DNA from: an uncultured Lachnospiraceae bacterium
GTDB taxonomy: Bacteria; Bacillota_A; Clostridia; Lachnospirales; Lachnospiraceae
Assembly: GCA_910577835.1 (NCBI GenBank)
Contig: CAJTOU010000017.1
Span: 1 to 12,048, forward strand
DNA: 12,048 bases
Direction of reading: 5' to 3'
The translations under genes and the position numbers were made by a program. Under the pieces are notes generated by a model. The model made no database searches, had not been told where the DNA came from, and saw only the letters and a list, made by a program, of their open reading frames with translations. Position 1 is the first letter of the stretch; each line of letters begins with the position of its first letter. Positions 7,657 to 12,048 of the stretch are shown here, piece after piece.

Positions 7657-7687
7657 TCATCAAACTACGCTTTACTTCGTTTGATGA
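7657..7687. repeat. Perfect 9-bp inverted repeat at promoter start
   Basis: TCATCAAAC (7657-7665) and GTTTGATGA (7679-7687) enclose a 13-base loop. On the minus strand it begins at or just beyond the expected transcription start of the promoter at 7692-7720, so it could be an operator or a 5' mRNA hairpin. Confidence 0.65.
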
Positions 7688-7691
7688 AATT

Positions 7692-7720
7692 ATTATATAC
7701 AACAAATGGAAAAATTACAA
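7692..7720 (-). promoter_or_regulatory. Promoter-like element upstream of DegV relic and mscL
   Basis: Minus strand: TTGTAA (7720-7715), 17-base spacer, perfect TATAAT (7697-7692). It may be the old degV promoter now reading through to mscL, for which I see no better promoter closer in. Confidence 0.5.
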
Positions 7721-7753
7721 TAAGTGAATGTCAATAGCTATGTTTTTTTGTAC

Positions 7754-8233
7754 TTATTTATGATACGGCGCATGATTTAATATTCTGTAACTTCGATAAA
7801 TCTGTTCCAGTAATATGACTCTCATTAATTGATGCGGGAATGTCATTTTTGAAAAACTCAGTTTAAAATCGGCCCTGGCACTGACGCTTTGATGCAGCCC
7901 CAATGAGCCACCGATTACAAATACAATTGTTCCATATCCTGAAACACCGATTCTTTCGATTTTTTCCGACAGTTCCACAGAATCCAGCATATTTCCGCCG
8001 ATTTCCAACGTAATCACATATGCATCCTCTTTGATATTTTTTAACAGTCTTTTTGCTTCCTGCTCCTTTATCTGGTCCTCTTCCGCTTTTGAAGCCCCAT
8101 CTGGTGTCTTTTCATCTGCCACCTCGATAATTTCCAATTTTACATAGCTTCCCAGACGTTTTTTATATTCCTCTACTGCCATGGTAAAATATTTTTCTTT
8201 TATCTTTCCCACTACTGCTAATATAATTCTCAT
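7754..8233 (-). CDS. rlmH: 23S rRNA (pseudouridine1915-N3)-methyltransferase RlmH
   Basis: 159 aa, the normal length of this SPOUT-fold enzyme. RlmH methylates N3 of pseudouridine 1915 in helix 69 of 23S rRNA using S-adenosylmethionine, acting on the assembled ribosome as a dimer. Family signatures are the N-terminal MRIILAVVGKIKEKYF, the knot region IVFVIGGSLGLHQSV that binds the cofactor, and the C-terminal FPHQLMRVILLEQIYRSYRI ending in PYHK. The C-terminal knot is complete. No good Shine-Dalgarno precedes ATG 8233 at normal spacing; the purine-rich AAAGGAAGGAAAGG lies about 30 bases upstream. A strong promoter at 8421-8449 gives it a leader of about 180 bases with two inverted repeats. 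Confidence 0.96.
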   Translation of the reverse strand: MRIILAVVGKIKEKYFTMAVEEYKKRLGSYVKLEIIEVADEKTPDGASKAEEDQIKEQEAKRLLKNIKEDAYVITLEIGGNMLDSVELSEKIERIGVSGYGTIVFVIGGSLGLHQSVSARADFKLSFSKMTFPHQLMRVILLEQIYRSYRILNHAPYHK

Positions 8234-8303
8234 TTTTTATACTATGGTTTTCTATTTTTCAACCTTTCCTTCCTTTATCCAATATATTTGTGATAAACAG
8301 AAC

Positions 8304-8351
8304 AAAGTGCCTTGTAAACCCATAAACCTGTAAAAGCCTTTTTTGCACTTT
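8304..8351. repeat. Inverted repeat in the rlmH leader
   Basis: AAAGTGC (8304-8310) and GCACTTT (8345-8351) are perfect complements with a 34-base interior. They lie in the predicted 5' leader of rlmH. No T-run follows on the minus strand, so it is not an obvious terminator. Confidence 0.45.
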
Positions 8352-8364
8352 ATTCAATGATAGA

Positions 8365-8401
8365 TACTCTATAAAAATTTTTTTATAAAAAATACAGAGT
8401 A
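8365..8401. repeat. AT-rich stem-loop after the sigma/DUF262 gene
   Basis: TACTCTATA (8365-8373) pairs with TACAGAGTA (8393-8401) over nine positions, one of them G-T when read on the minus strand. The interior is a run of T and A that can itself pair. It stands 50 bases after the sigma/DUF262 stop and could act as a poor terminator or as part of the rlmH leader. Confidence 0.45.
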
Positions 8402-8420
8402 ATTTCCTGTGGAATTAAAC

Positions 8421-8449
8421 ATTATATCATTTCTATTCTGATTTATCAA
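8421..8449 (-). promoter_or_regulatory. Sigma-A promoter for rlmH
   Basis: Minus strand: TTGATA (8449-8444), 17-base spacer, perfect TATAAT (8426-8421). The -35 begins one base past the TGA stop of the sigma/DUF262 gene. The start would be near 8414, leaving about 180 bases of leader before rlmH. Confidence 0.8.
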
Positions 8450-8450
8450 T

Positions 8451-10700
8451 TCATTTTTCCTCATTTTCTCTGCTTTTTATATATTTAAAATATTGATGAA
8501 AGCTGTTTATCATCTTTTTATATTTTTCTTCATTTTTTTCCGGAAAACCGCCGTCTATTTCAAAATTATCCACAAATCCTGCAAACCATTTTATCGCAAT
8601 ATCCTCTTCCATCTCATTTTTGTAAACATATTGAATCATTTTTACCAGAATGGGAATATTCTCTTTTTGAAAAATCGCACAATTGCTGTTTACCTCTAAG
8701 GTCCATGAATTCAGGCAGTCCAAATACAACAGGGTATCTTCTATTTCCTCATGTCTGTCCTTTTTACTCTGTATAAATTTCTGTATATTACTGTCAGAAA
8801 ACTCTTTCTGACCACATACTGTCATAAGTGTTAAAATAGCAGTTCTGATAATGGAATTTTTCGGCTTTATATTGACAGATTTAATTATTTCTGTATTGTC
8901 AAATTCAACAATATACTTTTTCAGCATATTATTTTCCACTGTAAGCACTTTTTCAGATTTACCATTTTCAATATGTAAAAATTCATTCATTAAAGCTTCC
9001 ATTAAAGTCAGTTTGTCAATTACAGATGCCTTGTCCTTTGTTCCCTTCATACATAAAATGTCATAAGAAAGATTTCCCGATTTTTTCGCATGCAAACTTT
9101 TTTTGAATTCTCTCATAAATTCTATAAAACATTCATCATCAAGGTTTAATTTGGAAAATTCATAAAACAGACCAAACCATAAAAAGGCATCCTTGGAATT
9201 AAACATATCTGAGACATCTTCACTAATCACCTCTGACAGCCGGTCAAGCATTTTTTCAAAGCTGTCAAACTGACTGATTTTTACATTTTCTTTCAGATAT
9301 GCGCAGATATCCTCCTGTTTTTTCTTCCAGTCATATAAAAAATTTATTACCATTATACTCTCTGTTACTACTCTGTCCACTGTTCCATTTACAAACTCTG
9401 AAATTCTGAAATCCGCTTTATTTTTAAAAAACGGATGCTGTGTTACCTTTTTTACCACCTTCGCATACTGTTCGCCAAGATGAGTCATTCCCTTTTGTGC
9501 GGCTGTCATTGGTTTGGATGCGTTATATCTTCTTATATGATACTCAATATCATCATCACTGCATGAAAGGTATTGAACCGCCGGAATTGTATAATCATTA
9601 AATCTCTCTTTTAATTCTTCCGGTAATTCCGAATAATACTTTCCCCTGACATCAAATTTCCTGTTTTCATATTGAGGAGAACCATCTTTATCTAAAAGAA
9701 CAATTCCATTTTCATCTTTCAAAACCACCTGATATTGTATAATCGGGCGTTCTGCATTTTTACCGATTTTAAATAGATTCTCCTCAAAATCAGAGAGATT
9801 TGTCAGCCTCTGCTTTCCGTCAATCAGCCAGTTTTCTGTTCTGTCAGCCTTTACCTGTTCAGCCAGTATAATTTCCGGTATGGGATATTTATTTAATACA
9901 GTTGTAATAAGATTATATTTTTGAATATTACTCCACTGATTTGAATTTCTCTGCAATGGATGGTCGCCTCGAATGGAATATTTGTGTAATCTTTTAATAT
10001 AAGCAGCTATGGAATAGCTCGTATTTTTACTTATTTCAGATGTCTGTGCAGCCATTTGTTTTTCCTCCTCAATTTCTTTTTTATTACTTCTTTTTAACAA
10101 TTTTTCAGATTTTAATAACTGTCCAAAATTTAATACACTTGTCTTTTCATAAGACCTTAATTGTTTAAAATTATTTTCATATATTTTTTCTGTTATATTT
10201 AAAATTTTCAATATCTGCTTTTTCGGAATATTATCCATCTTTAATTCCAGCATCCGACTCTGTAAATCTGAAAGTCCCGCAAAATATGTTTGAATTCGTT
10301 CTTCCATAAAAAAATTTTCTTCTAATTTTAACTCCTTTTCCATACTAAAATCAGATACCAATAATTCGCTTAAAGCTGTTTCATTTTCCCCAACCGGCAT
10401 ATCCAGTGAGATTGTATTTTTTTCTGATAAACGCTTTATGCGATTCCGTTTTGTAATCTCTGTCTTGATTTTATTCGACAGACAGGAAAACAGAAAGCTG
10501 TCAAAATTTTGAGAAGCGTCATATTTTTTCAGCACATCCACAAAAACTTCATTGGCAATACTGTAAAAATCATCATAATCCTTTTTTGTAATGCCTCCAA
10601 AATCAGATAAAATTTTATCTACTTTTTCATGTAATTTTCTTCCATTTTCCCTGTAATACTTATCTAGCAGTTCTGTTATATTACAAATCCTCCTGTCCAT
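8451..10700 (-). CDS. Sigma-factor-like / DUF262 fusion protein
   Basis: 749 aa from ATG 10700. An in-frame ATG at 10712 abuts AAAGGGG and is too close to it, while AAGGGGATGAT suits the ATG at 10700. Residues about 40-90 resemble sigma region 2 (DDFYSIANEVFVDVLKKYD, then SFLFSCLSNKI and basic KRNRIKR), followed by the linker phrase SLDMPVGENETALSELL common in sigma factors. Residues about 136-186 resemble the region 4 helix-turn-helix (LSDLQSRMLELKM, PKKQILKILNITEKIYENN). From about 228 a DUF262 domain begins, with PLQR at 248-251, YPIPEIILAEQ and IDGKQRLT at 293-300. DUF262 is the ParB/Srx-like fold of GmrSD-type defence nucleases. The last 350 residues are helical, including GTKDKASVIDKLTLMEALM. 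Divergent from a polymerase-like operon; together they may form a system. Activity is inferred, not shown. Confidence 0.8.
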   Translation of the reverse strand: MDRRICNITELLDKYYRENGRKLHEKVDKILSDFGGITKKDYDDFYSIANEVFVDVLKKYDASQNFDSFLFSCLSNKIKTEITKRNRIKRLSEKNTISLDMPVGENETALSELLVSDFSMEKELKLEENFFMEERIQTYFAGLSDLQSRMLELKMDNIPKKQILKILNITEKIYENNFKQLRSYEKTSVLNFGQLLKSEKLLKRSNKKEIEEEKQMAAQTSEISKNTSYSIAAYIKRLHKYSIRGDHPLQRNSNQWSNIQKYNLITTVLNKYPIPEIILAEQVKADRTENWLIDGKQRLTNLSDFEENLFKIGKNAERPIIQYQVVLKDENGIVLLDKDGSPQYENRKFDVRGKYYSELPEELKERFNDYTIPAVQYLSCSDDDIEYHIRRYNASKPMTAAQKGMTHLGEQYAKVVKKVTQHPFFKNKADFRISEFVNGTVDRVVTESIMVINFLYDWKKKQEDICAYLKENVKISQFDSFEKMLDRLSEVISEDVSDMFNSKDAFLWFGLFYEFSKLNLDDECFIEFMREFKKSLHAKKSGNLSYDILCMKGTKDKASVIDKLTLMEALMNEFLHIENGKSEKVLTVENNMLKKYIVEFDNTEIIKSVNIKPKNSIIRTAILTLMTVCGQKEFSDSNIQKFIQSKKDRHEEIEDTLLYLDCLNSWTLEVNSNCAIFQKENIPILVKMIQYVYKNEMEEDIAIKWFAGFVDNFEIDGGFPEKNEEKYKKMINSFHQYFKYIKSRENEEK
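10055..10070 (-). promoter_or_regulatory. Internal ribosome site and ATG at the sigma/DUF262 junction
   Basis: Inside the fusion gene, GAGGAGG (10070-10064) is followed 8 bases later by ATG at 10055, codon 216. It lies between the sigma-like part and the DUF262 domain. It could start a separate 534-aa DUF262 protein, or mark the site where two genes became joined. The run also encodes Glu residues, so chance is possible. Confidence 0.5.
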
Positions 10701-10740
10701 GTTTAATATCATCCCCTTTGTGTATTCTCTATTAATTCAT

Positions 10741-10769
10741 ACTATAACATGAACGCCTGTTTGTGTCAA
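10741..10769 (-). promoter_or_regulatory. Sigma-A promoter for the sigma/DUF262 gene
   Basis: Minus strand: perfect TTGACA (10769-10764), 17-base spacer, TATAGT (10746-10741) preceded by TGT, an extended -10. The start would be near 10734, about 34 bases before ATG 10700. Confidence 0.85.
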
Positions 10770-10788
10770 TGTTATTTCAAATATTTAT

Positions 10789-10866
10789 TTGTGATTTTTG
10801 TGATTTTTTTACAAGTGTTCTAAAGCGGTTGTGAAAAATTTTGAAAAGGAGAAATAGTAATTGTGA
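10789..10866 (+). promoter_or_regulatory. Four TTGTGA hexamers upstream of the polymerase operon
   Basis: TTGTGA occurs at 10789, 10798, 10829 and 10861 on the plus strand. The last three are 31 and 32 bases apart, close to three helical turns. No good sigma-A promoter is visible in this direction. The hexamers could be regulator sites or -35-like elements for another sigma factor. Confidence 0.4.
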
Positions 10867-10873
10867 AACCGCT
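10824..10873 (+). repeat. Inverted repeat enclosing a spare Shine-Dalgarno
   Basis: AGCGGTT (10824-10830) and AACCGCT (10867-10873) are perfect complements around 36 bases. The interior contains AAAAGGAG followed by a TTG and an immediate TGA, so no real gene starts there. It sits 33 bases before the small gene at 10907 and may form a leader hairpin or an operator. Confidence 0.45.
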
Positions 10874-10906
10874 GACATAAATTTCAAAACAAAAAGGAGC
10901 ACTAAA

Positions 10907-11101
10907 ATGAAAAAAGAAAATAATACTTATTCAAATAATATGATTGTCACACCGGATGAATATCCCCGTATATTTTCAGGAACATTATCACAGGCAGATT
11001 TTGATCCTACAAAGCCAAATCCCCGCAATATTTCAAAAATTGCCGCCGGACTTGAACAATATTTAAGATATAAACAAAAGGGGGAAAAAAGAAATGATTA
11101 A
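10907..11101 (+). CDS. 64-aa protein of unknown family, first gene of polymerase operon
   Basis: I do not recognise this protein. The frame is open from a TTG at 10841, but AAGGAG (10894-10899) lies 7 bases before ATG 10907, which I take as the start. The protein begins with a Lys/Asn-rich stretch, then MIVTPDEYPRIFSGTLSQAD, a Pro-rich turn (DPTKPNP) and a C-terminal basic helix (ISKIAAGLEQYLRYKQKGEK). No cysteine, signal peptide or membrane segment is present. Its stop overlaps the start of the polymerase-like gene by 8 bases (ATGATTAA), so the two are translationally coupled. A small partner, inhibitor or antitoxin-like subunit of the polymerase is a reasonable guess from position only. Confidence 0.75.
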   Translation: MKKENNTYSNNMIVTPDEYPRIFSGTLSQADFDPTKPNPRNISKIAAGLEQYLRYKQKGEKRND

Positions 11102-12048
11102 CAGACCTTTATATGTACGCAAATACCATTCTAGCCGTTTAAAAGAATTTAATTATGTGATTGAAGATACCTTTGAAGAATCAAGGGTTTACAATGAAAT
11201 CGTGGGACTGTCAGATAACCAGATTTTACGGACAATTAGAGAAATGAGTCGCCGCACTTTAGACCGTGAACATCTGGAAAAACTGATTCTCTGTCGGGAT
11301 TTTTATCAAAAACAGTTAAGCAGAAACCGGCTGACTGAAAAAAAAGCGGCCGTTTATTTGGAAGAGCTGAAAAGATTACAGGCAAAAATAAATCGGACTC
11401 TTTTTCAGGAAAATTATATTATAGTAGTTATGGACACAGACAAACAATATGAATACCTGTATCAAAATGGCTTTACAGTCAACGGACAAAAATATAAAAG
11501 ACTGAGCTGTTCCGCCGGACAGGCAAGAGTATCCACTGTTATTTTTTGCAGTGAAATCTTGATTCCCGAAGTAAATAAAAGATTAAATAACGGCCGAAAT
11601 CTGAATAAACCTCTTTCTCCAAGTAAATTCAACGCCTATTTCGGACTTGCGGGTTCTGCTACACAGATTGTAAGCGAACCTCGATTTATTGTAGTAAGGG
11701 ATTATGAAAATACCACCAGTTTTATGGCAAACCATGTAATTGAAAATGGATGGAAAACAGATGATACGATTATACAAAAAGAAATAAAAGACACAGTTAT
11801 GAACCGAACTGATGGTATGGGACTGATTTCATATCGTCAGGCAAAAAAATGGGCAGGGGAACTTGACCTTGATTATGTTCCTTCACAATTCTGCATTCGG
11901 CAGAATTTTATGAAAGGCATGTTATGTGTATTTCCGATTCATGAATTTGCCAGAGAGTATGGCAAAACAGATGAACTGGGCCGCTGTATGGTAGATACGA
12001 TTTATTGTGATAAAAATGGAAAACCTGTCAAAAAAAATCTTTTTGATT
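11094..12048 (+). CDS. RdRP/YonO-like double-psi beta-barrel RNA polymerase homologue (3' end beyond window)
   Basis: 318 codons from ATG 11094 (AAGGGGG 9 bases upstream) stay open to the window edge. Residues about 60-105 are helical and charged. SCSAGQARVSTVIF follows (138-151). Then come an FGLAGSATQ segment (183-191) and FIVVRDYE, a DGMGLISYRQAKKWAGELD stretch (240-258) and VPSQFCIRQNFMKGML (262-277). This order matches eukaryotic silencing RdRPs, which carry a serine-rich S-x-S-Q-L segment, DGxGxIS...A, then PSAFQIRYGGYKG. The conserved Lys274-Gly275 would be the first-barrel lysine. In that superfamily, shared with multisubunit RNAP and phage YonO, the catalytic DxDGD lies further on, so here it must be downstream of 12048. 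Whether the template is RNA or DNA cannot be told. Divergent from the sigma/DUF262 gene. Confidence 0.75.
   Translation, partial: MINRPLYVRKYHSSRLKEFNYVIEDTFEESRVYNEIVGLSDNQILRTIREMSRRTLDREHLEKLILCRDFYQKQLSRNRLTEKKAAVYLEELKRLQAKINRTLFQENYIIVVMDTDKQYEYLYQNGFTVNGQKYKRLSCSAGQARVSTVIFCSEILIPEVNKRLNNGRNLNKPLSPSKFNAYFGLAGSATQIVSEPRFIVVRDYENTTSFMANHVIENGWKTDDTIIQKEIKDTVMNRTDGMGLISYRQAKKWAGELDLDYVPSQFCIRQNFMKGMLCVFPIHEFAREYGKTDELGRCMVDTIYCDKNGKPVKKNLFD

Larger units (their letters stand above)
7412..7753. other. Gene-poor stretch between rlmH and mscL
   Basis: 342 bases without an intact gene. From right to left on the minus strand it holds a weak AT-rich inverted repeat just after rlmH (7752-7758 with 7719-7725), a promoter-like element (7692-7720), a 9-base hairpin (7657-7687), a DegV C-terminal relic (7482-7610) and then the mscL ribosome site. 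A 137-codon open stretch on the plus strand across this area is a shadow of mscL and spacer. Confidence 0.6.

Noticed and set aside
7657..7687. CRISPR or REP-type repeat array
   Set aside because: Only one copy of the inverted repeat is present in the window, with no spacer-repeat periodicity.
7754..7775. SCC-like attachment site at the 3' end of rlmH
   Set aside because: The bases simply encode the conserved PYHK end of RlmH. No ccr recombinase or second copy of the site is visible, and the unusual genes lie on the 5' side of rlmH.
10841..10906. Longer 86-aa start (TTG 10841) for the small gene
   Set aside because: No ribosome site for that TTG, and it falls inside the inverted repeat. ATG 10907 has AAGGAG at ideal distance.
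8451..12048. Prophage or mobile element carrying the polymerase system
   Set aside because: No integrase, transposase, structural phage gene, terminal repeat or tRNA-linked attachment repeat is visible inside the window. The right edge is cut, so it stays open.

Overview
The window is AT-rich, uses strong Shine-Dalgarno sites and sigma-A type promoters with 17-bp spacers, and carries genes typical of Clostridia. These include a DUF5685 protein next to a J-domain protein, MscL with a zinc-ribbon tail, several small zinc-ribbon proteins, a DegV remnant and a clostridial-type dGTPase. I read it as chromosome of a low-GC Firmicute, probably Lachnospiraceae; the rank below class is inference.

Left and middle (1-8260) look like ordinary chromosome. 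A leftward operon encodes two zinc-ribbon proteins (843 to 1, the second cut by the window edge). Divergent from it is an AEC-family transporter (1182-2105). A leftward block follows: a DUF5685 protein translationally overlapped with a J-domain/TPR protein that has a cysteine-rich tail (3758-2171), a three-helix membrane protein of unknown role (5529-3883), a dGTPase-like HD phosphohydrolase (6778-5555), tRNA-Gly(CCC) (6891-6821), mscL (7411-6995), a DegV C-terminal relic (7610-7482) and rlmH (8233-7754). tRNA-Gly, dgt and the membrane gene may be read from one strong promoter at 6900-6928.

The right part (8451-12048) is the unusual part. A leftward 749-aa protein joins an RNA-polymerase sigma-factor-like N-terminus (regions 2 and 4) to a DUF262 (ParB/Srx-like) domain, and a near-perfect Shine-Dalgarno plus ATG lies at the domain junction. 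Divergent from it, a rightward operon encodes a 64-aa protein of unknown family. Overlapping it by 8 bases is the first 318 codons of a protein with signature motifs of the double-psi beta-barrel polymerase superfamily that includes eukaryotic RNA-silencing RdRPs and the phage RNAP YonO. The catalytic DxDGD motif would lie beyond the right edge. A sigma/DUF262 protein, a small protein and a single-subunit RdRP-like polymerase form a candidate transcription or defence system. The sigma/DUF262 gene has a canonical promoter, whereas the polymerase operon does not; it has repeated TTGTGA hexamers and an inverted repeat instead. This suggests, without proof, that the sigma-like part directs transcription of the polymerase operon or works with the polymerase itself.
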